NCBI RefSeq assembly: GCF_003668555.1
Contig: NZ_RCWN01000001.1
Span: 2,094,501-2,158,500 of the forward strand
DNA from: Notoacmeibacter ruber
GTDB taxonomy: Bacteria; Pseudomonadota; Alphaproteobacteria; Rhizobiales; Rhizobiaceae
Length of the DNA stretch: 64,000 nucleotides
Direction of reading: 5' to 3'
Part shown: positions 1-7,649 of the stretch, one piece after another
Numbering within the stretch: the first letter of the stretch is position 1
How the letters are laid out: the number at the start of each line of letters is the position of its first letter
The notes under the pieces: generated by a model
Told to the model about the DNA's origin: nothing
What the model saw: the letters and a program-made list of their open reading frames with translations, nothing else
The model's database searches: none
Position numbers and translations under genes: made by a program

Positions 1-237
1 CCGTATAATGGCCGCGGGCTTTCCTATCTGGCGCTCGGCGATGATGAAAACGCCTTTGCCGACTTCAATCAGGCCATCAAACTGGACAATGAAGTCGCGG
101 AAAGCTGGTCCAATCAGGCGCTTGTCTACGAACGCCGCGGCGATAACGTGAAGGCCCGCAGCTCCTATCAGCAGGCAACACAACTCGATCCGTCCTATAC
201 GCCGGCCAAGGAAGGCCTGCGACGCGTCTCGAGCTAA
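1..237 (+). CDS. TPR-repeat protein, C-terminal end (partial)
   Basis: The gene enters from the left edge of the window, and only its last 78 residues are visible before a TAA stop at 235-237. They form about two tetratricopeptide-like helical hairpins, with the typical small/aromatic spacing (YNGRGLSYLALGDDENAFAD followed by a second unit ending in ALVYERRGD and a third start LDPSYTPAKEGL). TPR units mediate protein-protein contacts. The upstream part, which would show a signal peptide or any catalytic domain, is missing, so the role cannot be given. A strong bidirectional terminator follows about 60 bases after the stop. Confidence 0.8.
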   Translation, partial: PYNGRGLSYLALGDDENAFADFNQAIKLDNEVAESWSNQALVYERRGDNVKARSSYQQATQLDPSYTPAKEGLRRVSS

Positions 238-298
238 CTAGGTTTGTCGTCCGGCAAAAGGGCGGCGCGTATCGTATAAACGCATTTCACCGGCTGAA

Positions 299-340
299 AA
301 AAAGGGCTGTAGCATCATTTAATGCCGCAGCCCTTTTTCT
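299..340. terminator. Bidirectional rho-independent terminator
   Basis: The arms AAAGGGCTG (301-309) and CAGCCCTTT (328-336) pair perfectly. A short inner GCAT/ATGC helix extends the stem. A T-run follows on the + strand and an A-run precedes it, so it works in both directions. It separates the rightward TPR gene from the leftward protease gene. Confidence 0.85.
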
Positions 341-385
341 ATCTCGCTTTTGTGAACCGCCGGACATCAACGGCGCTGGATGCTG

Positions 386-1816
386 CTATTCCTCGTAGCA
401 AACAACCTGATGGGTGTAGTCGGCGGCATCCTTGGCAACCGCCGAGGCGCGCTTGTACTCGTCATGCCGATCTGTCGCTTCGAAGGTAATGTTCTGCGCT
501 TTAAGCCAGTCGCGCAGGACAGATGAGCGGATCGCGAAATTCATCGACTGGGGAATATCACCGGTGGCATTCGCAACCGCCATTGCATCGAGCTTGGCGG
601 TGACCATACCGATCACCCGCCCCTCTTCGTCGACCAGCGGGCCGCCCGAATTGCCAGGCTGCACCGACGCCGTCATGCGAAACTGCGTCGGCTCTGAACG
701 TAGCCCGACCATTGAGGACACGCTCCCGCGAGAAAAACCGAGCTCGCTCCCCAATGCCTGGGGAAGCGGATAGCCGAAAGCGAAAACGTCCTCACCGAGC
801 ATCGGCTCGTCACTCGAAAGGGTGGCAGCTTTCAGTTCGCGTGCGCCATTCACCTTGAGGAGAGCCAGATCAAGGCTGTCGTCCTCAAGCATGACCTGCG
901 CTTCACCCAGTCCGGTTACTTCCACTCGACCGCATCCAGCGACCACATGAGCATTGGTCAGGATCGAACCGTTCGTATCGACAACGAAACCAGTCCCGGA
1001 ACCATTCGGAAACTCGCCGTCGCTGGGCGCATTCGGCAGCGAAATTGCCCGCATACCATCTTCATTGCTCGGCGAAGACGCGAAAAGCGAAGGCGTTTCG
1101 ACAGGTGCGAGATCGAGGCTGTTGGTCATCGCAGCCAGAAGGTGACCATTCTGTCCGACAAGATCGCGATCCATCCAGACGAATATGCCGCGCAACTGAT
1201 CGCCGAAAAGCTTGGCGTCCATGCGCAGGATCTCCGTAGAGTCGCCTCCTCTAATCGTCAAAACGCCGTTCTCGAAGCGCACAGCCGAGGTCTCGAATCC
1301 GGGAACGTCTTCGAAAACGTGCTCGCTGAAGGTTTCGACCTTTTCAGTACTCATATCAGCGATACGGAAGGAGGAGATACGAAGCGTCTTTTCCGGATCG
1401 GCAAAGTTCAGCCCGTTCCACTCGTTTTCGCCGACCACGGAGACCAGAGAATAGGGAAGGCCGTAGGTGAGGCCGGCATCGCCGTCCGTGCCGATCGTGA
1501 ACTGCGCAGTCTTGTAGGCACTGCGGGCGGCTTCACCCATGGCTTCGGCCTCACCGACCGCCAGAACACCGTCGGAACCGTAACCGTTATCTTCCTGCCA
1601 GGCGCGAATGGCTGCGACCGTCTGCGGACCAATCGATCCATCGATCGGCGCATCGTAATGGCCGGTCCACACCAGATAATCCTGAATGTTGCGACGAGCT
1701 TCTTCCGGCAGGGTATCGTAATATCCGGCATAGGCAGGAGAGACGGCCGTCACGGCGGCGACAAGCGCTGCGCCCGCCATCATCTTGCCTGTCAGTGATC
1801 CCGCCTCGAACTGCAT
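386..1816 (-). CDS. Secreted trypsin-like serine protease with N-terminal peptidoglycan-binding domain
   Basis: The protein has 476 residues. The start chosen is the ATG at 1816, with GGAGAGGG just upstream, and it places a signal peptide (about residues 1-30, cleavage after AYA) at the very N-terminus. A longer reading to 1942 would bury the signal. Residues about 42-78 resemble a peptidoglycan-binding domain type 1 (YLVWTGHYDAPIDGSIGPQT). A middle region of about 180 residues is not recognised. A trypsin-fold (DegP/S1-like) domain follows from about 272, with triad His290 (ILTNAHVV), Asp316 (DLALL) and Ser390 (PGNSGGPL). No PDZ domain is visible. The expected location is the periplasm, probably cell-wall associated. 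The substrate is unknown. Confidence 0.88.
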   Translation of the reverse strand: MQFEAGSLTGKMMAGAALVAAVTAVSPAYAGYYDTLPEEARRNIQDYLVWTGHYDAPIDGSIGPQTVAAIRAWQEDNGYGSDGVLAVGEAEAMGEAARSAYKTAQFTIGTDGDAGLTYGLPYSLVSVVGENEWNGLNFADPEKTLRISSFRIADMSTEKVETFSEHVFEDVPGFETSAVRFENGVLTIRGGDSTEILRMDAKLFGDQLRGIFVWMDRDLVGQNGHLLAAMTNSLDLAPVETPSLFASSPSNEDGMRAISLPNAPSDGEFPNGSGTGFVVDTNGSILTNAHVVAGCGRVEVTGLGEAQVMLEDDSLDLALLKVNGARELKAATLSSDEPMLGEDVFAFGYPLPQALGSELGFSRGSVSSMVGLRSEPTQFRMTASVQPGNSGGPLVDEEGRVIGMVTAKLDAMAVANATGDIPQSMNFAIRSSVLRDWLKAQNITFEATDRHDEYKRASAVAKDAADYTHQVVCYEE

Positions 1817-1951
1817 TTTCCCTCTCCGGACCTCAAGTCGTGTGAGAGATGAACGTGCATTCCGGCAAAAAGGTTCAATTCCGTCGTTCACACTTCGGTT
1901 ACGATACCGCCAGGGTGAAGAGATACAGGGCCGGAACTTCATGATTCATAA

Positions 1952-1984
1952 AGAAAACCCCGCCGCAGCAGCGACGGGGTTTTC
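1952..1984 (-). terminator. Rho-independent terminator of the pnt operon
   Basis: Arms AAAACCCCG (1954-1962) and CGGGGTTTT (1975-1983) enclose a 12-base loop. On the minus strand the stem lies 25 bases after the pntB stop and is followed by TTTTCTTT. Confidence 0.85.
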
Positions 1985-2008
1985 ATTGCTGCAATCGAGG
2001 GCGAAAGC

Positions 2009-3418
2009 CTAGATTCCTTCCATCGCCTTGACGATTTCCTCGGTCATCTTCTTGGCATCGCCAAGAAGCATCATCGTGCCGTCCTTGTAGAACAGCGTAT
2101 TGTCGATGCCGGCATAGCCGGAGCCGAGTGACCGCTTGACGAAAAGGCAGGTCCGCGCTTTGTCGACATCGAGGATCGGCATGCCGTAGATCGGCGACGA
2201 CTTGTCATCGCGCGCAGACGGGTTCGTCACGTCGTTCGCGCCAATGACATAGGCGACATCGGCCTGCGCGAACTCGCTGTTGATGTCCTCAAGTTCGAAG
2301 ACCTCGTCATAAGGCACATTCGCTTCGGCCAGCAGGACGTTCATATGGCCGGGCATGCGGCCAGCCACCGGGTGAATGGCATACTTCACCTCGACCCCTT
2401 CTTCCTTCAGCGCATCGGCCATTTCCCGAAGCGCATGCTGCGCCTGCGCCACCGCCATGCCGTATCCCGGCACGATGATGACCTTGGAAGCATTCTTCAT
2501 CAGGAAGGCTGCATCGTCGGCGCTACCGCGCTTGACGGTCCGCTCGATGCCGTCGTCACCCGTAGTGGCCGCGCCTCCATCGGAACCGAAGCCGCCGAGA
2601 ATGACCGAGATGAAGGAGCGGTTCATGCCCTTGCACATGATGTAGGAGAGAATGGCGCCCGACGAGCCGACCAGTGCGCCGGTGATGATCAAGGCGAGGT
2701 TGCCGAGAGTGAAGCCGATGCCTGCCGCGGCCCAGCCTGAGTAGGAATTCAGCATGGAGACGACCACCGGCATATCGGCGCCGCCGATCGGGATGATGAT
2801 CAGCACGCCAAGAGCCAGCGAAACAGCCACGATCAGCCAGAAAACAAGCGGCGATGCGCTCATCACCAGAATGACGATCAGGACGACCAATGCCAATGCC
2901 AGAGCCGCATTGATCACGTGACGCATCGGCAGCATGATCGGTGCGCCGCTCATCCGGCCGTCGAGCTTCAGAAAGGCGATGATCGAGCCAGTAAAGGTGA
3001 TGGCGCCGATCGCCACTCCAATGCTCATTTCCACGAGCGCCTGGCCGTGAATGTCACCGACCGTGCCGATGCCGAAGCTCTCCGGCGCATAAAGTGCAGC
3101 AGCAGCCACCATGACAGCGGCAAGGCCGACAAGGCTGTGAAACGCGGCCACAAGCTGCGGCATATCCGTCATCGGAATGCGGCGGGCGATCACCGCACCG
3201 GCACCACCGCCGATAGCCAGACCGAGCACGATCATCAGGAAGCCGCCGAGACCGGGAGGCGCGATCAGCAAGGTCGTCAGAATGGCGATACCCATGCCGA
3301 CCATGCCGAAAGTATTACCCTGACGGCTGGTGGTCGGGTGCGACAGGCCGCGAAGGGCCAGAATGAAGAGGACGCCCGAAACGAGGTAGAGAAGGGCTGC
3401 GAGATTGAGGCCGATCAT
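2009..3418 (-). CDS. pntB: NAD(P) transhydrogenase subunit beta
   Basis: At 469 residues this is the normal length for PntB. The N-terminal two thirds is a run of hydrophobic helices (the proton channel, domain II). The C-terminal part from about residue 290 is the NADP(H)-binding domain III, with the signature VIVPGYGMAVAQAQ, then GRMPGHMNVLLAEA and the terminal GSGYAGIDNTLFY. The enzyme couples hydride transfer from NADH to NADP+ to inward proton movement across the inner membrane. It is the last gene of a leftward operon. Its start lies 4 bases after the pntA2 stop, and a terminator follows. Confidence 0.97.
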   Translation of the reverse strand: MIGLNLAALLYLVSGVLFILALRGLSHPTTSRQGNTFGMVGMGIAILTTLLIAPPGLGGFLMIVLGLAIGGGAGAVIARRIPMTDMPQLVAAFHSLVGLAAVMVAAAALYAPESFGIGTVGDIHGQALVEMSIGVAIGAITFTGSIIAFLKLDGRMSGAPIMLPMRHVINAALALALVVLIVILVMSASPLVFWLIVAVSLALGVLIIIPIGGADMPVVVSMLNSYSGWAAAGIGFTLGNLALIITGALVGSSGAILSYIMCKGMNRSFISVILGGFGSDGGAATTGDDGIERTVKRGSADDAAFLMKNASKVIIVPGYGMAVAQAQHALREMADALKEEGVEVKYAIHPVAGRMPGHMNVLLAEANVPYDEVFELEDINSEFAQADVAYVIGANDVTNPSARDDKSSPIYGMPILDVDKARTCLFVKRSLGSGYAGIDNTLFYKDGTMMLLGDAKKMTEEIVKAMEGI

Positions 3419-3422
3419 CGTC

Positions 3423-3857
3423 TCAGCGCTCCTTCTTCTTGTACATTGCCAGCATACGCTGCGTGACGAGGAAGCCGCCGAAGATGTTCACCGAAGCGAG
3501 GATCAGCGCGACGAAGCCGAACCCGGTTGCAAGGCCCGAAGCCGAAATGCCCACGGCCAGCAAGGCGCCCACGATGATCACGGAGGATATGGCGTTGGTC
3601 ACGCTCATCAGCGGCGTATGCAGCGCCGGCGTCACGCTCCAGACGACGTAATAGCCGACAAAGATCGCGAGGACGAAGATCGCGAGGCGGAAGACGAACG
3701 GATCGACAAGCCCGCCACTAGCCGCATGGGCGGTTGCGCCTGCGGCGTCGGCGACCCCGTCGATCGGAGCGAGAAGTTGCTCGCGTGCGGCGTCGCGCAC
3801 CGCTTCGGTCGCGCTCTCCAGCTGTTCGAGCGCGTCTTGCAGAGTGGTTTCCATCAC
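3423..3857 (-). CDS. pntA2: NAD(P) transhydrogenase subunit alpha part 2 (membrane part)
   Basis: This 144-residue protein has three to four hydrophobic helices after a short polar N-terminus (for example [22 protein letters not shown]). It matches the membrane section that is fused to domain I in enterobacterial PntA but is separate in many alphaproteobacteria. Its ATG overlaps the pntA1 stop by 4 bases (3854-3857), so translation is probably coupled. Together with PntB it forms the transmembrane domain II. Confidence 0.95.
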   Translation of the reverse strand: MMETTLQDALEQLESATEAVRDAAREQLLAPIDGVADAAGATAHAASGGLVDPFVFRLAIFVLAIFVGYYVVWSVTPALHTPLMSVTNAISSVIIVGALLAVGISASGLATGFGFVALILASVNIFGGFLVTQRMLAMYKKKER

Positions 3858-5110
3858 GCTTTTCCTTCGCTCGTATTGCCTTTGCCGGCATCACTGTCGC
3901 CCGTACCGGGCTCAACGGCAGGGGCCGCCTCACCTTCCGGGCTTGCGCCGTCATCTGGAGCCGCTGCCGGTGCCTCGGTGGATGCTCCGCCAAACCGTTC
4001 ATGGACGACCTTGCCGCCATGGGTGAGAAGCGTCGCGGAGACAAGTTCGTCTTCGCGATCGATCGCCACCGAGCCGCTCTCGCCGTCGACCATCGTTTCC
4101 AGAAAGGCGTAGAGGTTCTTGGCGTAAAGCTGCGAGGCCGTTGCCGCTATCCGTCCAGCCACGTTGAGATGGCCGATGATCGTGACGTCGTTTTTCGTCA
4201 CGACGACTTCACCGGCCTTCGAGCCCTCGACATTGCCGCCACGTTCGACTGCAAGGTCGACGATCACCGAGCCGGGCTTCATGGAGGCGACCATGTCCGC
4301 GTCGATCAGTTTCGGCGCCGGGCGGCCCGGAATGAGCGCCGTGGTGATGACGATATCCTGCTTGGCGATATGACCGGCGACGAGTTCAGACTGCGCCTTC
4401 TTCTCATCATCGGTCAGTTCGCGGGCATAGCCGCCCTCGCCCGAAGCATCCTTCAACGCTTCGGTCATGATGAACTTGCCACCAAGGGATGCCACCTGTT
4501 CGCCGGCGGCGGCCCGGACGTCGGTCGCGGAAACCACGCCACCGAGACGCTTGGCCGTTGCAATGGCCTGAAGCCCGGCGACGCCCGCGCCCATGACAAA
4601 GACCTTTGCGGCAGGAACCGTGCCGGCTGCCGTCATCATCATGGGTAGCGCCCGGTCATAGGCTTCAGCCGCGTCGATCACGGCCTGATACCCTGCCAGA
4701 TTGGCCTGACTGGAGAGCACGTCCATGACCTGAGCGCGCGTAATGCGCGGCATCAATTCCATGGCAAAGGCCGAGAGACCGGCATCCGCCATTGCAGACA
4801 GAGCCTCTTCGGCACCGAACGGATCCATCGTCGCAAGCACGATGGCGCCTTGCTTATAGGCAGCGATTTCTTCGGTCGTGGGTCGACGAACCTTCAAAAT
4901 CACGTCGGCCGAGGTCGCATCGGACGCCGAACCAATACGAGCGCCCGCAGTCTCATAGTCTGAATCGAGAATGCGGGAGGCTCGTCCAGCCTCCGTTTCG
5001 ACAACCACATCCAGGCCGAGCGCCTTGATCCGTTTGACCGTGTCCGGCGAAGCGGCCACCCGCCCCTCGTCAGCCAAACTCTCTTTCGGTACGAAAACCG
5101 TTTGCGCCAC
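3854..5110 (-). CDS. pntA1: NAD(P) transhydrogenase subunit alpha part 1 (NAD-binding)
   Basis: The protein has 418 residues and resembles alanine dehydrogenase/PntA domain I: the N-terminal [15 protein letters not shown] motif, the NAD(H) Rossmann segment [21 protein letters not shown] near the middle, and [13 protein letters not shown] further on. I chose the GTG at 5110 because GGGGAGGG sits 6 bases upstream and the family begins there. An ATG at 5170 would add 20 unconserved residues. The last 40 residues form an Ala/Pro/Glu/Gly-rich acidic tail that replaces the membrane segment encoded by the next gene. A hairpin precedes the ribosome-binding site. Confidence 0.94.
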   Translation of the reverse strand: MAQTVFVPKESLADEGRVAASPDTVKRIKALGLDVVVETEAGRASRILDSDYETAGARIGSASDATSADVILKVRRPTTEEIAAYKQGAIVLATMDPFGAEEALSAMADAGLSAFAMELMPRITRAQVMDVLSSQANLAGYQAVIDAAEAYDRALPMMMTAAGTVPAAKVFVMGAGVAGLQAIATAKRLGGVVSATDVRAAAGEQVASLGGKFIMTEALKDASGEGGYARELTDDEKKAQSELVAGHIAKQDIVITTALIPGRPAPKLIDADMVASMKPGSVIVDLAVERGGNVEGSKAGEVVVTKNDVTIIGHLNVAGRIAATASQLYAKNLYAFLETMVDGESGSVAIDREDELVSATLLTHGGKVVHERFGGASTEAPAAAPDDGASPEGEAAPAVEPGTGDSDAGKGNTSEGKA

Positions 5111-5135
5111 TTGGCACCCTCCCCTGTGGATCAGC

Positions 5136-5155
5136 GGAGCCGCGTCATCGGCTCC
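5136..5155 (-). other. Short hairpin in the pntA1 leader
   Basis: Arms GGAGCCG (5136-5142) and CGGCTCC (5149-5155) with a 6-base loop lie just upstream of the pntA1 ribosome-binding site. There is no T-run, so it is not a terminator. It may affect mRNA stability or processing between the cox gene and pntA1. The role is a guess. Confidence 0.4.
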
Positions 5156-5198
5156 GTGTCGAAGTCTCATCCGGCAGCCATATGGCAGCCAGCGATTC

Positions 5199-5426
5199 TT
5201 ACTTGATCAGAAATGCGCTGACGACCAGCAACAGAATGAAAAGGATGGTGGACGAGATAAAGCCGGCCGTCGTGAAGAAACCAAAAGCCATCGCAATCAG
5301 CAATGCGACGCAGAAAAGCGCGCTCCACTTGGTCACCGAAAGGAACATCGAGTAGGTCTTCTCGTGCTCGCCATAATCCATTTCGGCGCCCGTCTCGAAC
5401 TTCGCCTCATCAAGATGTTCGGCCAT
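5199..5426 (-). CDS. aa3-type cytochrome c oxidase subunit IV (short bacterial form)
   Basis: This 75-residue protein has an acidic N-terminus carrying the family motif MDYGEHEKTYSMF (residues 16-28), followed by a hydrophobic hairpin ending in AFLIK. This is the small, non-catalytic subunit IV of alphaproteobacterial aa3 oxidases, an inner-membrane protein. GAGGAG lies 10 bases before the ATG. It lies 88 bases upstream of pntA1 on the same strand, an arrangement that recurs in alphaproteobacteria, and may be co-transcribed. The oxidase core genes are not in this window. Confidence 0.9.
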   Translation of the reverse strand: MAEHLDEAKFETGAEMDYGEHEKTYSMFLSVTKWSALFCVALLIAMAFGFFTTAGFISSTILFILLLVVSAFLIK

Positions 5427-5542
5427 GGATGCGTCTCCTCGCTAGCGGCTCGTCCTTTGAATGTCAGCCAATAGCGAAATGCGACCAAGGGAGCAAGCAG
5501 CCCTGTCTCTTCGCGCCCACATCAGACGGTCGGACGGCCGCC

Positions 5543-7021
5543 TCATTCCTCTACCTTGTCGGTCGGGCAGGAAGGCGCCTCGGCACGCTCATCGCCAATC
5601 TGAGACGTGAGCGCAGACGATCCGTTTCGAGCAGAAGAGCCCGCCGCGGCTGGAAGCTCGAGCGGTATCTGCGCAAATACCCCGCCACTCCATTGCAGGA
5701 AAACCGGTTCGGCCGACCCCGCATGATCGGTGCACGAAAGTTTCAAAGCGGAAGGCAATGGCGCGAGACCGAGCGCTTTCATGCGCTCCGGCGTAAGATT
5801 GACGCGTTCCAGCGCAGTGCGAACATCCCCACGCGCCGGATAACGGTCATTCGCCAGTTCCTGTGCTGCTCCCAGCGCCTCGACGGATAATGCTCCGACC
5901 AGTTCACCAGTGGCGCGCAGCGGCGGCGTGCCCTCGCCCTTACCTTTACTCGCATCGTCATCGGTCTCGGGCGATGGCGAGCTGGCGGGCGCGGTCATGG
6001 CCACCACGCCGAAGCCCTTTCCGCGAGCACCGAGATCCACAAGTGTTTCGTACGCTGCATCGGCAAAGCCACTGACGAGCTGGCCCACCGGATAATCACG
6101 CTTTACCGCTTCGCGAAGGACGGTATCGGCGACACCGCCATTACCCCATATAATGATCCGATCGGGCGGACTGACGCCGAAATCCCGAAAGGTGGAGATG
6201 ATGTCCTGCGCTTCACCGGCTCTCACGGAATAGGTCTGCAAGGTGAAGCCCTGCCGCTCGGACGCGCTCATCAGAGCATCGCGCATATCGCCCCCCCAGG
6301 CATCCGCCGAGTGGAAGAGAGCGATGCGCTGCACCGGCTCCTTCTTGTCTGCAGTGCTGGAGGCGGCTTCGAGCAGAGCCAATGCCTGCCGGGAGAGCGA
6401 AAGAGGCGGCGCGAAAGACCAGCGCAGCTCCTCACCCTGACTCAGCGCGTCGCGTCCCGCGACGGCGATGAGCGGAAAACCGGATCGCTCGGCTTCGATA
6501 GCGAAGGCTTCCAAATCTTCTCGCGGCCAGACGATTGCGAGGCGCGCTTCTGCGGCTGCACCGTTGCAACCCGACGCGCCGAGAAGCGTCGCCGCTTCGG
6601 CACCAGCCGGGATATCACATTCCTTCAAATCTACAGTTATATTGTTCAATCCGCCGTCGCGACCGTTTACCGCCGAAACGGCATCCGCAAGCCCCTTCCC
6701 GAAGGCTTCGCCGCCATCGTCGCGGCGTCCGGCCTGCCTGAAATACAAAATGGTGAGGGGAGCGCCTTGCGCCTCACCGGACTTGGCATCAGTGGACGCT
6801 TCAGCGCCCTCCGCTTTTGGTGGCTCCGGCGCCGTTTCCTGCGCCTCCACCGCCCCGGCCAGTATCACGAACGTGATAAAGGCTACGCAAAACCGTGCAA
6901 ATCCACCAAAGGATGAACGCAAACCAACTGGACAACGCCGAAGAGCTCGTGCCAATAAAGTGCTCTGCAGGAGGGCAGGCAATCCGTAATAGTGACAGTA
7001 AAGGGAAGGGCGCGACCGCAT
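5543..7021 (-). CDS. Periplasmic type I binding protein (ABC-receptor-like)
   Basis: The protein has about 492 residues from the ATG at 7021, which has GAGGA 5 bases upstream. The hydrophobic export segment lies unusually far in (FARFCVAFITFVILAGAVEA, about residues 42-61), so a later non-ATG start is possible. After an acidic Ala/Glu/Pro linker, the mature part shows the periplasmic-binding-protein type I pattern of the Leu/Ile/Val receptor group (TILYFRQAGRRDDGG; IALFHSADAWGGDMRDAL; DRIIIWGNGG). No ABC permease or ATPase gene accompanies it. It diverges from the TRAP membrane genes, with overlapping start codons. It may act as a sensor or orphan receptor. The ligand is unknown. Confidence 0.72.
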   Translation of the reverse strand: MRSRPSLYCHYYGLPALLQSTLLARALRRCPVGLRSSFGGFARFCVAFITFVILAGAVEAQETAPEPPKAEGAEASTDAKSGEAQGAPLTILYFRQAGRRDDGGEAFGKGLADAVSAVNGRDGGLNNITVDLKECDIPAGAEAATLLGASGCNGAAAEARLAIVWPREDLEAFAIEAERSGFPLIAVAGRDALSQGEELRWSFAPPLSLSRQALALLEAASSTADKKEPVQRIALFHSADAWGGDMRDALMSASERQGFTLQTYSVRAGEAQDIISTFRDFGVSPPDRIIIWGNGGVADTVLREAVKRDYPVGQLVSGFADAAYETLVDLGARGKGFGVVAMTAPASSPSPETDDDASKGKGEGTPPLRATGELVGALSVEALGAAQELANDRYPARGDVRTALERVNLTPERMKALGLAPLPSALKLSCTDHAGSAEPVFLQWSGGVFAQIPLELPAAAGSSARNGSSALTSQIGDERAEAPSCPTDKVEE

Positions 7022-7649
7022 GACGTTCCTCATCGGCCTGTCGTCGATCATTGATGCCGTAACGCGGTTCATGGGGAAGGCCGTCTCCTGGCTCGTACTC
7101 GTCGCTGTTCTCGTTTCGGCCTACAATGCGACCATCCGTTACCTGGGAGGTTCGGTTCCGGACTGGATCCCGATCCCCCGCGCGTCAAACGCGCTTCTGG
7201 AACTCCAGTGGTACCTTTACGGAGCGGTCTTTCTCATAGCGGCATCATGGACATTGCAGGATAACGAACATATCCGCATCGATCTGCTTTCCAACCGTTT
7301 TTCGAAGCGCACGCGCGATATTGTCGATCTCGTCGGGCATCTCGTCGTCCTTCTGCCCTTTACCGGCCTCATGGTCTGGCTCGCATGGCCCTGGTTCTGG
7401 CGCTCATACAATAGCGGCGAAATCTCCGGCAACGCCAACGGCCTGATCCTGTGGCCGGCGAAGTTCATCCTGCTTTTCGGTTTTATTCTTCTCTTCATCC
7501 AGGGCGTGTCGGAAATCATCAAGCGCGTTGCGGTCCTGATGGATCGCATGGAAGACCCGCACCTCGAAGATTATGATCTGCCGCCCGCAGTCGCAGAGAT
7601 GGAAAGCGGCAGCGGCCTTTCCGGTGAAGAACAGGGAGGCCACTCGTGA
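7020..7649 (+). CDS. dctQ: TRAP transporter small permease (DctQ type)
   Basis: This 209-residue inner-membrane protein has four predicted helices and the DctQ-type pattern: W(S)WLVLVAVLVSAYNATIRY in helix 1, ELQWYLYGAVFLIAASWTL in helix 2, then DNEHIRIDLL. It supports the large permease in sodium-driven uptake of an organic anion delivered by a periplasmic receptor. The start has GGGAAGGG about 10 bases upstream. The stop overlaps the next gene's GTG by 4 bases. The acidic C-terminal tail is ordinary for the family. The likely receptor gene is on the opposite strand at 11858-12964. Confidence 0.92.
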   Translation: MTFLIGLSSIIDAVTRFMGKAVSWLVLVAVLVSAYNATIRYLGGSVPDWIPIPRASNALLELQWYLYGAVFLIAASWTLQDNEHIRIDLLSNRFSKRTRDIVDLVGHLVVLLPFTGLMVWLAWPWFWRSYNSGEISGNANGLILWPAKFILLFGFILLFIQGVSEIIKRVAVLMDRMEDPHLEDYDLPPAVAEMESGSGLSGEEQGGHS

